From Brachypodius melanocephalos (lineage: Eukaryota > Chordata > Aves > Passeriformes > Pycnonotidae), in assembly GCA_013398615.1 (NCBI GenBank), contig VZSR01003798.1:7904258-7968257 (forward strand): 64,000 nt of DNA, written 5' to 3'. The notes beneath the pieces were generated by a model. That model ran no database searches. It saw only the letters and a list, made by a program, of their open reading frames with translations, and was not told where the DNA came from. The translations under genes were made by a program, and so were the position numbers. This document shows, piece after piece, positions 27,470-36,137 of the stretch; the stretch's first letter is position 1; the number at the start of each line of letters is the position of its first letter.

Positions 27470-28975
27470 CGCTGTCACACCACCCCCCAGCCCTCCCTCG
27501 GCCGCAGCCCGCACCCCTCGGCGGGCGGCGGCCCCGGCCCCGCCGGGCCCCCCCGGTTCGTGTCCCCCGGCCCTCGGCGCTCAGGAGAAGATGCGGATGG
27601 CCTGGGTGACGGCGCTGTGGCACACGGGGCACTGCGGCTCCGTCTTCTCGCAGATGCGGTTGGCGCACTCCATGCAGAAGAGGTTGTGGCCGCAGGGCAC
27701 CAGCGCCGCGATCACCTCGCTCTCGAAGCACACCGAGCAGTCGCGGCTGCCCTTCCGCCGCACGCCAGAGGAGGAGCAGGAGGAGCTGGACGATGAGCTG
27801 GAGGAGGAGGAGGAGGAGGCGGAGGAGTCGGAGGGCAGCCCGGGCAGGTGGGCGCCCAGCCCGTTGGCGTACAGCGGGTAGGAGGCGGCCAGCAGCCGCC
27901 CGCCGGGGTCGCTGCGCACCCGCCGCGCCAGCGGGTGCTCGGTGCCGGCCGCGCTGCCGTGCAGGGGCGGGGAGAGCCGCGCCGGGGGCGGGGCGGCGCC
28001 GCGCCGGGGGCCGCTCACCAGCAGCGCCAGGTTGGCATTGGCGGGCGCGGCGCCCGGGAAGGCGGTGGCGGCGGCGGGCGAGGGCGCGGGCGAGGGCGGC
28101 GCGGCGGGGCCGCGCTCGAACTGCGGCCAGAGGAGGGCGGCCCCGGGCGGCGGGGCGGGCGCCAGGTCGAAGCCGGGCGGCGAGTCGAAGGGCAGCTCGG
28201 AGCAGCAGTCCGGGGAGGAGAGGACGTCGCCGCCGCCCCCGCCGTACACGTAGCCGTTGGCGCTGTTGTTGTTGTTGTTGCCGTTGTGCGAGAAGCTCAG
28301 CGCCGGGCTCGGGGGGCTGTAGTCGGCCAGGCGGGCGCTGCCGCCCCCCCCGGTGCCGCCTCCGAAGTAGGAGTCGGTGGAGGCGCTGCCCAGCGAGCTG
28401 GAGCTGTCGTTGCGGTAGTTGCAGAAGGGCTTGCGGCCCGGGGTGGGTGTGATGCTGGGCGGCGTGGGCTTGCTCCAGAGGCTGCCCGTGCCGTTCAGCT
28501 CGAAGCCCACGTCCGTGCCGTTGGCGTGGAAGTCGTTCTCGTCCGTCAGCTCGATGATGCCGCCGGTGCGCATGGCGATGTGCGCCTCGATCTCCTCCCG
28601 GGCCCGGTCCACGTTCTCTGGCATGCCCGTCACCTCAAAGACCGGCTCCTTGTCCCGGCTCGGGGTCACGATGTACGTGTGCGTCTGTTGCTGGATGCGC
28701 TTGATGGTGGCCCCCTTAGGCCCCACGACCAAGCCCACCACGCGATAAGGCACCCGCACCTGGATGGTGGTTTGGCCGGGCAGGTTCGGGGGCCCGGGAA
28801 CGGTGCCGTTCAGGGCTGTGTTCTTGTTCCGCGAGGCTCTGATCATGGAGAAGTGCTCGGCCGCAGAGATGATCTCCCTGCGGGCCATGGCCACATCTTC
28901 CTTTCTGCCCGTCACAACAAAGAGCGGCTCCTCCCCGCGAACCGGGGTCTTGATGTAGGTGTTGGTCTTTGCCCG
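27470..28975. promoter_or_regulatory. Intragenic CpG island over MEX3B exon 2
   Basis: CpG density is extreme through nearly the whole last exon, unlike the rest of the window. It reflects GC-ending codons plus an unmethylated island. It produces several long false open frames on the plus strand. Confidence 0.8.
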
Positions 28976-28995
28976 CAGAGCTTTGATTTTACAAC
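27581..28995 (-). CDS. MEX3B: MEX3B coding exon 2 (rest of KH1, KH2, linker, RING)
   Basis: This exon begins after the acceptor TTCCCAG|GTTGT (AG at 28997-28996), preceded by a pyrimidine tract of about 50 nt, and completes the glycine codon GGT of the GRQG loop. It encodes the rest of KH1 (CKIKALRAKTNTYIKTP), KH2 (TTIQVRVPYRVVGLVVGPKG), a long proline-, glycine- and alanine-rich linker with an Asn repeat (AAC codons, 28260-28280), a serine tract around residues 477-496 (with one Cys at 493) and the RING. The linker and serine tract are the parts that differ most from mammalian MEX3B in my recollection. The same open frame runs upstream to 29287 through the intron, but that part is non-homologous and lies beyond a good splice acceptor. 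Confidence 0.96.
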
Positions 28996-30222
28996 CTGGG
29001 AACGAGATGCGGGAGATGGAGGGCGAAGGGGAGGGGGAGGAAGGGGAGGTGGTGGGGGAGAACCGGTTACAACCCATTGTTTGGGTGCAGCTAGGGAGGA
29101 AAAAAAAAAAAAAACCACCAAAAAAACACACCCACCCGAAACACTTTGCCCCCAACCCTAGGTGATCGCTGGCATCTCGTCCCGAAGCCTCGGTCACGGT
29201 GTAAAGTAATGTCAGCCCACAGCCCTGGCACACACCCAAAGGCATCGCAAGTGGCCACCGACACATCTGCCATGCAAACTGCCCCAAAACTACACAATGT
29301 GCAGTTCACAGAGCCGGCAACACAGGGGAAAAAAAATAAAATAAAAAAGGCAGCGACCAAAAAAAAAAAAAAAAGTGCAGGAAATCTGCACCGCCAGAAA
29401 AAAAAAAAAAATAAAATGCAAGCAGCCCTCACAAATCTACACAGCCGCCAGTCCACATTCCTGCTCAGCACTTTCCTTTTGGAAAAATAAATCAGTTCTT
29501 AAGGTGAGGAGCAGAGGCTGTACCGAATGAGCCATATTCCCCACTGCGGATGCTATATTCCAACCCCATTGTTCCACTTCTCCACTCCATTTCTCTTCCT
29601 TAAAAATAATCCACGATTTCTAACTTTGGGGTGGTGGGGGGGGAAGCACCGAGGCTCCCATTTTCCTCCCGTTTCCTCTTGCAAATCTTAACTTTTGAGC
29701 CGGAGGAAAGGACAGATTTTTATTATTTTCGTGATATTTTCCCCAACCCGGCAGCTGAAAGTGCATCTTGAAACTGATGCATAACACTCCTCGGAAACAT
29801 CACGTCTGCTGCTGCACTTTCTTTGTCTGGGGGAAGCCGGCACTGGCCACCACCGCACGGCTGCAGCGTTCCTGGGAATGGCCAGTGTCGCATCTGAGCC
29901 GCCCGCCCGGCAGCGCGGAGGGGAGACCCGCGCCCCCACAGCCCCTCGCATGCAGGCACCCACCTTGTCTCCCCACTATCTCAGCGACATGTTCCGAGCT
30001 GGGCACCGGGACGCATTCAGTCATGTTCACGCTCTTTTTCCGAGGCTCGTTGTCGTAAATGGAGCCCGTCTCGTCGTTGTCCAGCCCCAGCAGGGAGAGC
30101 TGATCCAGGGCGATCTGAAGGGCTCTTTGGTCATCCAGGGTCTCTCCCCCGCCACCACCACCACCACCGCCGCCGCCGCCGCTCCCGTTCCTCTCCATGT
30201 CTGCAAAAAGCGAGCTGGGCAT
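27581..30222 (-). CDS. MEX3B: MEX3B, KH-domain RNA-binding protein with C-terminal RING (two coding exons)
   Basis: Coding sequence is the join of 30222-29964 and 28995-27581 on the minus strand: 1674 nt, 557 aa plus TGA (about 569 aa in human). The N-terminus MPSSLFADMERNGSG, the two KH domains and the RING ending in TQAIRIFS match vertebrate MEX3B as I recall it. KH1 is about residues 65-134 (GRQG loop 84-87), KH2 about 162-232 (GPKG loop 178-181), and the C3HC4 RING spans 506-545 (C506, C509, C521, H523, C527, C530, C542, C545). Family knowledge: MEX-3 proteins bind 3' UTR motifs through the KH domains, shuttle between nucleus and cytoplasm, associate with P-bodies and act as E3 ubiquitin ligases. 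Start choice: ATG 30222 has A at -3 and is the first in-frame ATG after an in-frame stop at 30429-30427; no ATG occurs between about 30400 and 30222. The RVRSDP motif (Ser448) resembles the 14-3-3 site of human MEX3B. No frameshift or missing zinc ligand is seen. Confidence 0.97.
27770..27829 (-). repeat. Coding microsatellite for the MEX3B serine tract
   Basis: On the plus strand this is mainly GGA repeats with a few AGC/TCG/TCA serine codons mixed in, encoding residues about 476-495. It includes 13 consecutive serines (480-492), then Cys493. The mixed codons imply selection or age rather than a fresh slippage run. It lies just before the RING. Confidence 0.85.
28996..29963 (-). other. MEX3B: MEX3B intron 1 (968 bp, GT-AG, phase 1)
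   Basis: The donor is G|GTGGGT and the acceptor CCCAG|GTTG, splitting a glycine codon after its first base inside the KH1 GXXG loop. On the plus strand the intron has three long A-runs (29100-29114, 29359-29374, 29398-29411), which are U-runs in the transcript. The acceptor end is purine-rich on the plus strand (29011-29056), giving a strong pyrimidine tract in the RNA. I see no other gene inside. Confidence 0.93.
29964..30222 (-). CDS. MEX3B: MEX3B coding exon 1 (N-terminus and first half of KH1)
   Basis: This exon encodes residues 1-86 and the first base of codon 87. After MPSSLFADMERNGS comes a run of 12 glycines (residues 15-26; 10 of the codons form the GGC/GGT tract at 30152-30181), then an acidic leucine-rich stretch (ETLDDQRALQIALDQL) and the start of KH1 (SVNMTECVPVPSSEHVAEIVGRQ). 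The exon ends at a consensus donor, CAAG|GTGGGT (intron GT at 29963-29962). The glycine tract is a simple repeat, so its length may vary between individuals and birds. Reading through the donor would give a truncated protein with half a KH domain, so splicing is required. Confidence 0.96.
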
Positions 30223-30400
30223 AGTCCCTGTGTGTGGTGCACCCTCCGCCTGCGCTCGGCTCAGTAGTAAGAGATCAGACACAAAGGAGAACCCAAGGCA
30301 GATGGCCAGCAGGAGAGAAGGGAAGGGAGGGTGGGCGACTGCTGGAGACCGGGGAATTGTTGCCTTTTGCTTGTATATTTTGTATCTTTTTTGCTTTTTT
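30223..30400 (-). other. MEX3B: MEX3B 5' UTR (approximate)
   Basis: The stretch between the putative start site and the ATG at 30222. It contains no ATG on the minus strand, so no upstream AUG ORF. An in-frame GTG at 30282 would add 20 residues (GTG then SDLLLLSRAQAEGAPHTGT), but this extension is not in the MEX3B protein I know. The upstream limit is uncertain because no transcript is available. Confidence 0.55.
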
Positions 30401-30425
30401 TTTTCCTCCTCTCAGTGCAATCCGG

Positions 30426-30431
30426 TTTATA
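30426..30431 (-). promoter_or_regulatory. TATA-like box of MEX3B
   Basis: TATAAA on the minus strand, just upstream of a T/A-rich 5' UTR and about 205 nt from the start codon. A TATA-directed start would fall near 30400. It lies at the edge of a CpG island with GC boxes further upstream, so transcription could equally begin at several sites. Confidence 0.45.
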
Positions 30432-30489
30432 AGACGTTCTCAGGACCCCCCCCACGACTCCCCCCCCCGAGGTTTTTTCGGTTGGCGGG

Positions 30490-30589
30490 NNNNNNNNNNN
30501 NNNNNNNNNNNNNNNNNNNNNNNNNNNNNNNNNNNNNNNNNNNNNNNNNNNNNNNNNNNNNNNNNNNNNNNNNNNNNNNNNNNNNNNNN
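30490..30589. other. Assembly gap, 100 Ns
   Basis: Exactly 100 Ns, the conventional placeholder for a gap of unknown size. The flanks are runs of C (30448-30469) and CCGCCCC repeats, the GC-rich sequence that short-read bird assemblies often lose. The true length and contents of this part of the MEX3B promoter are unknown; open frames reading across it are meaningless. Confidence 0.98.
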
Positions 30590-30960
30590 CGCGCCCCTCC
30601 CGCCCCGCCCCGCCCCTCGCTGCCCCGGCGCGCGCAGTGCGCCCGCGCGGGGCCGCGCCCGGGCCGGGCCCTGGGAGCGCTCCACCCGCTGCCCTCAGCC
30701 CGCTCCGCCCGGCCCGCGGCCTCGTGCTGTGGCGGTGGAGGCGCCTACCGGCCCGCCCAGCGGGCGCTGCAGCCCCGACGGGCGCGGGGTCGGAGCCGGT
30801 GGGATCCGCGGCCCCGCCCTGCCCGGCTCGGCGCACCTCGAACGCGGGGTGACGGCCGTGACCCGAGCGCAGCCGTGTCCCGGTGCCAGCCTGCGGCCCC
30901 GGCCTGCAGCCTGCCGGGCTGGGCGGCTCCGAGCTGCTGTGCGCTGACGCCTCGGTCCCA
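30590..30960 (-). promoter_or_regulatory. Upstream MEX3B CpG island with GC boxes
   Basis: Very GC- and CpG-rich DNA on the far side of the gap, starting with a tandem of GC boxes (CCGCCCCGCCCCGCCCC at 30600-30616), ending near 30.96 kb where AT-rich DNA resumes. It is most simply the upstream part of the MEX3B promoter island. Such islands are often bidirectional, but I see no coding sequence to the right. The open frames here are by-products of GC richness. Confidence 0.7.
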
Positions 30961-33900
30961 GCTCCCGCGTTTCAGCTCGTAAAGAGCCCCAAGGATGGGG
31001 ACGCCTCCCGCACAGCTGCTCCAGCGTACCTGCATCTTACACCCGTCTTGCTGAAGCACTAGAAAATAAATCATCTCTGCCTCTTCCTTGGACCTCGTAT
31101 GACCAAATGACTTTGTTTCACCTCTACCACCACAGGACCCTTCAACCAGCAAAACTGGGTTTTTTGTCAAGTACTCTGTCACAAAGACCTCCCTTCATGG
31201 GAGGATTAGACGTGAAAGTGCCCTCACCGCTGTCATAAAAACACCATCATCACATTTGATTTCTCTGGCTCTTTTCCGTGCATCTGTAAGCATCCATACT
31301 CAGTCCTTGCCAGCTGTCAGGTACAAAACACTGACTTTTTCAGAGTAATCATATAAGCAATTGTGTTCCAGTATCAGGTGTGACAGGGACAGACGTTTAC
31401 AAGTGCACCCAGATCTGTTTAGCCAGCTGCCTGTACAAACAAGTGTAACAAGTCACAGGTAATTGCTTACACACAGTGTTGTTTATTGCAAATTACTGTC
31501 ACTTCGTCTGGATGTTTGAATGTTGTATAACAAAGCTCCAGTGGATTGTTTTCTAGCAAGGGTACACACTGGTGATGTGCTTTCCTAAGTGCTGAGCTGA
31601 GCTCCTGGCTCTTAGCTTAGTAGTCCTATCAGCTAAAGAAACTGAAGATTCATATTTAAAAGATTACTTATTCTACTGATTTACTTCCATAGGCAGCAGT
31701 GCTGGTTTCCATAGAGTAAACAAGAGGTTACTTGTAAGTGCTCAAGGATCCATAAGACTTAAAACAACAAAATTATATTCTTTATTATTAAATAAAATAA
31801 TTTTTAAAAACTCTACTTCTTTGCAATCTTTTTAATTCAAGGAGTCTAAAATCGGTGAGACAGAACATCACTGTACCCATTTACCAGACAGGGGCAGGAC
31901 AGGACAGAGCTGAAATGAGATGAGAGAAAGACACATCAGTGTAGAGAATTGGTGTTGTTGGAGTCTAACAGTGAGAGCCATAAATACTGAACTGCAAAGA
32001 TCTGAGGAGAGTGGCTGGGTTGTGTTGGGATACTACCTATTCTTTGTTTTGTTTCTTCACCTGACTCATCCATTTTTTCTCCCTTCCCCTTCCTACCCCA
32101 TCTGCTTAAATTAATCACTGTACTGTGATCTGAATAAGGAGAAAAAGGGAAACAAGTTATCTTCAGGTTTATGTTCCTCTATAGAAAAAAAATTCCCAAA
32201 GCAAGATTCCAGGCAGAGCTGGCTTTATTTTTAATGTTAAGCTAGAAGCTCTAATTAAAAATGCTTAAAATGCATTTCAGAATGAGCACCATACTTCTAG
32301 GGAGCAGGGGAAGATGCATTTCTGGGAGACTAAGCCTGCACTGGTGTTCCAAGAGCCCCATGAATCCTGTGGAATGCTCCAACATCTCAGGCACTCTTAC
32401 ATTTTACTATTTTGGAAGACATTTAAGAGCAAACTACAGAGAATAATAACAATTAAAAAGTTATACTGATGTACCTTAAAACCCCCATGCACCAACAGCC
32501 AGCCCCCAGGGAGCACAGCAGCTATGCAGTAGTATGTTCATATGGCAACAAGCAACGTGCTCCAGATTTGTACAAATCTACTCCCTCCACAAAAGTATTG
32601 CTTCAGAATAACTTAATCAGGTCTAAATTAAAGTGTTATCTATCTGCAGAGCGCCTTTCGTTCCATAAAACCTTGAAACATGCACAGAATTAAACTCCAT
32701 CTCTGGGGGAGAGACCAACCATCTACCTAGCAATTTATAGCAACTTAACAAAAGCAGGAAGGGAGGATATATTACAGGCAAATACAGGACTCGTTGCAAG
32801 AGGAGTGTAATTCTCAGTCCTTTTAGTTTCTCTCTGTTATCATTTCCCATTTGTGACAGAAGTAATAAAACTTCCTTCCTCCAACCTTTATTTAATTAAA
32901 GTGTAAGGTCTTTGGGGCAGTGAGCTTACTGTGTGTATATATAGAGCACCTAGCATGAAGAGGTCATGAATTCATCTCAGACCTTTAAATACTCCTCTAA
33001 ATACAAAGCATTAACAATAATAAGAATAGGATATAATTTTCATTTAGAATAGATGAGTCTTCTGGTTTTGATTATCACAAAGAATAAATTACATGTATCT
33101 CAGGGAATAATTAAATTAAGGGTTAAGGGAAAGTATTTCATACCAGAGACTTGTAACTGCTCTATTCTGGTCTTTTACACCTAAGGACACTGTTACAGCA
33201 TTTACTCAAAATTCTTATTTGCCATAATATTACAAAAAAATGTCCCAAATCCCACAGGCCAGCTCATCAGTAAGTGCAGGGGTATGGTTTATTCTGAGGC
33301 AGTGCATGCGATTACTGTGATAACATACCCAAATTAACCTTTTGCATGTGCAATAAACTGCAATTAGCAATCTGCAGACAAATGACAAGTTCCTTCGTTT
33401 CCTGTAATAGGCAGCAATACACAAGCCAGATTTCCTATTGAATCCCATATTAACCTACATTCGGTGGCAGTGAAATCTCAGAGCACCGTGTCAGAGTCTA
33501 TCATCTTTCAATGATGTTAGCTCCACCTCTTGACAGTTCTAGACAAGATGTTTATAAACAACTCATCCACAATTTGACCAATTTCAGCTGAAAATGTTTA
33601 TCATTTTTTCACCAGTTGTTCCAGGCACTTTGAATGCTTTTACTGAGAGATGGGCCGAGCTCTCAAGACAGTATGGTTGTGTTAATAAACGACAAGAAAT
33701 AAAATGGAGGTTGAGTGGTGAGTGGCTTTGTGATGCCTCTCTGAGCTGGTAGGAAGCTCAGGGGCAGGGAAGCTGCAGGAGTGCCTCTTTCCCTTGTGAT
33801 AAGGAATGTCACATCAAAAAATACAAAATGGAAAGATGATGTTTCCACATGCACTTTCATCCCCATAATTCCATACCTCTCCCTGTTACAGAATTCATTT

Positions 33901-34319
33901 GCAAAATATTTTTTTAAAAACAAAGATCTTCTGGGACAAGTTGTGAAAAGCAATTTTGCTGCAAACCAGAAAAAGTCTCGCACCTTTAACAGTCACCATC
34001 AGTCTCTGAAAATGTTGATACAGTACCGTAAACCTGAACCAGTTCCTAGCATCCTTACTAAAGTGCTTGTTTCCAGTGTAATAAAACAAAAATGATTTTT
34101 GTAATAGGCATCACATAACTGCACTTCCTTCATATGCCTTTGCTGGTAGTGCAACATGAGCGATGAGCATGTGCATGCATGGAGGGGATGAACTGCCTTA
34201 TAAGAATGCAGTTTTGTTTAACATGAGTGATGGAAGGGAATTCAAAAAGCATAAAGATGCCTGTGTAATAAATCAGAACTAACCAGCCAGATCACCTGCC
34301 CACTTTAAGACTCTCCACC
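30961..34319. other. Intergenic DNA upstream of MEX3B
   Basis: Beyond the promoter island the sequence returns to AT-rich, CpG-poor DNA. No exon of a divergent protein-coding gene is seen. The 33.47-33.62 kb stretch (TTGACCAATTTCAGC, ATGTTTATCATTTTTTC) has the look of a regulatory block. Confidence 0.55.
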
Positions 34320-34690
34320 AGGGCTGCGAGTGGCCTCCTTCAGTTATTGTTCCGCCCTGACTGTCGCTCGTGAACCAGGGTTATCGCACTGTGTATCTGA
34401 ATTAAGTGTTGTTTAACAACTGTGCCAAACAGAGTTCGAAATGAAAATCCCTTCTGCCTCTCCTCTGCTCTCACACGACGTGCTCGGAGCTCGTCCTTCC
34501 CGTCTGCTCCCGCCAGCAGCTCTCCTGCTCTCCCTCCCTCCCAGCAGAGCGCTCCCGCTCCGCGGCTGCGGGATTGGAGCTCTTTGTTCCCATGGCCCGT
34601 GGGGCAGCTCTGCGGCTGCCACGCAGCACCGCCGGCTCCAGGCTCACCGCACTTGTGGGCACTGCCTCTTCAACAGGGGCTGGACTAAAA
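34320..34690. promoter_or_regulatory. Small orphan CpG-rich patch 4 kb upstream of MEX3B
   Basis: About 25 CpGs in some 370 bp (for example GTCGCTCGTG, ACACGACGTGCTCGG, GAGCGCTCCCGCTCCGCGG), in a neighbourhood where CpG is otherwise rare. It holds an inverted CCAAT box (GGATTGG at 34571-34577). No open frame here resembles a known protein. It could be an alternative promoter, a noncoding RNA promoter or an unmethylated enhancer. Confidence 0.6.
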
Positions 34691-35899
34691 AGGGAAAAAA
34701 ACACAAACAAACAAGAAAAAAACCAACCTAAGATTTATATCTGTATGTTTAGACCGAGCTAGATAACTCATAAATCTGGAAGGTACCTCTTAACCTTGAG
34801 TCTTTTTTTAATCAGTTCTAATCTCTGAAATAGTAAATTATAATTAAAATTTAATATAATTTTAATCTCTCAAACAATTATAATTATGGTCATAAAACAT
34901 GTACAACCTTTGCTTCCTCTCTCCTCCATCCCTCACCTCCTGCTCAGAGCTGCTACATGAAGAAAGAGAAAATAATTGTCCCTTTAATGGTAATTGTTTA
35001 TAAACTCCTTTTCACAGAGACTGTGTTTATATACAATGCCTAGGCAAAAACCAGGCATAAGCACACTACTCATAATAAACGAGTGAATAATACATGCCCG
35101 ACCATAATTCCAGTGCTCTCCAACAAAAGAATATCTAATTCCTGTCACAGAATTGCCTTCTAGGTTGAAGTTCAGCATATAAATACACATGGGAAAAGAT
35201 TAGATTTTAATTGATAAGTATTAATCATCATTCACTGCTGTCTCTGCAGGAAGCCCCGTGTTAAAACGTCTAGTTAATATACGGTATAATGAATAACCTT
35301 GAGGCAGAAGCTCTTGCATCTATCTCTATCCAAGAAAAAATGTCAACATCAGCCTTTGTTGTAGAAAAATACCCTGACATCCGAATAGAGTTGCTGCTGC
35401 TGGAAAATTGACTGTCAGTGCAATCCTCCCTAATGTGGGTCCAGTGCTTAACCTAGAGATGAGGCCAAATTAAAAAATCTTTATCTGTGCACACCTGTAC
35501 TTAGAAATATTTGAAATCTGGTCTGGGTCAGAATGCTGTGTTTGTGGTAGATCTCCTCCTCTCTGAACAAACACATTTCTCATGTGATGCTCTCACTGCA
35601 ACCACAAAGCATTAGCACTCACAAGAGCATCATTGAAGATACTCAGGCTGTTCATTGAGAACAAAGCCATTAATGATTAATACCATGGTAGGAGAAAATG
35701 TAGCAGTATTTCTTGGCAGCTGAAATGTGGCAATGTCTGTCCTACGTGCAAAAGACTCACAAATACCTTCAGCTCTTCTTACATAAAATGGTTCTTATTA
35801 ACTCTGTGGGAAGGAGAATCAAACAAATCCCCCGAAGTAAAGAGAAGGAGATTTTCACATGTAAAACTGGATATATACAATACATCTCTCTCTGACTGA

Positions 35900-36137
35900 C
35901 CCAGCAGATGCAGAGATGCATTTACGTATCACAGGCATTACTGTCCCAGCAGATGCTATAAAGTTGTCGCTGACACAGACGCTTACTGTCCCCACAGATC
36001 TGTATTTTGGGAGGGAATTTTCGTACCACAGACACTACTGTCCCTACAGAACCACATCTGCTGGCCGAGTGATTGTCTGACATACTCTTCTGCCTCCAGC
36101 AGATGTGAGAGACTGCCAGGACAGCAGGCATTTCTGT
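35900..36137. repeat. Diverged tandem array, about five 45-52-bp units
   Basis: Units start at 35900, 35945, 35990, 36042 and 36093 (45, 45, 52, 51 and 45 bp). Most open with CCCAGCAGATG or a variant (CCCCACAGATC, CCCTACAGAAC, CCTCCAGCAGATG), and most close with CACAGRC..TTACTGT or a variant. A sixth partial unit may follow at 36138 (CACAGCAAATC). Four CAGATG/CATCTG E-boxes fall at 35905, 35950, 36055 and 36100. Divergence suggests an old array. The spacers are unequal and no associated genes are present, so it is not a CRISPR. Confidence 0.7.

Larger units (their letters stand above)
26300..27580 (-). other. MEX3B: MEX3B 3' UTR (long, AU-rich)
   Basis: From the TGA the sequence is GC-rich for about 110 bp, then abruptly AU-rich down to a strong poly(A) site near 26.30 kb, giving a 3' UTR of about 1.28 kb. 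Frog mex3b mRNA is known to have a long conserved 3' UTR that Mex3b protein itself binds to lower its own mRNA; the length and position here fit the avian equivalent. Candidate MEX-3 recognition elements are listed separately. The 3' end is inferred from signals, not transcripts, and earlier poly(A) signals may also be used. Confidence 0.75.

Noticed and set aside
27848..29161. 437-codon plus-strand open frame opposite MEX3B
   Set aside because: It is the antisense shadow of MEX3B exon 2: Arg/Gly/Ala-rich, no domain, produced by CpG-rich codons lacking stops on either strand.
28996..29287. Open frame extending MEX3B exon 2 upstream by about 97 codons
   Set aside because: It crosses a strong splice acceptor into the intron, has no homology to MEX3B, and lacks the rest of KH1, which is found in exon 1.
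30223..30282. 20-residue N-terminal extension of MEX3B from an in-frame GTG
   Set aside because: Non-ATG codon, and the ATG at 30222 has a good context and matches the known MEX3B start.
30197..30982. Open frames of up to 261 codons across the N gap
   Set aside because: They read through 100 unknown bases of undefined length and have only GC-driven composition.
35900..36137. CRISPR-like array
   Set aside because: Repeats are diverged whole tandem units of unequal length with no spacer/repeat alternation, in a vertebrate genome.
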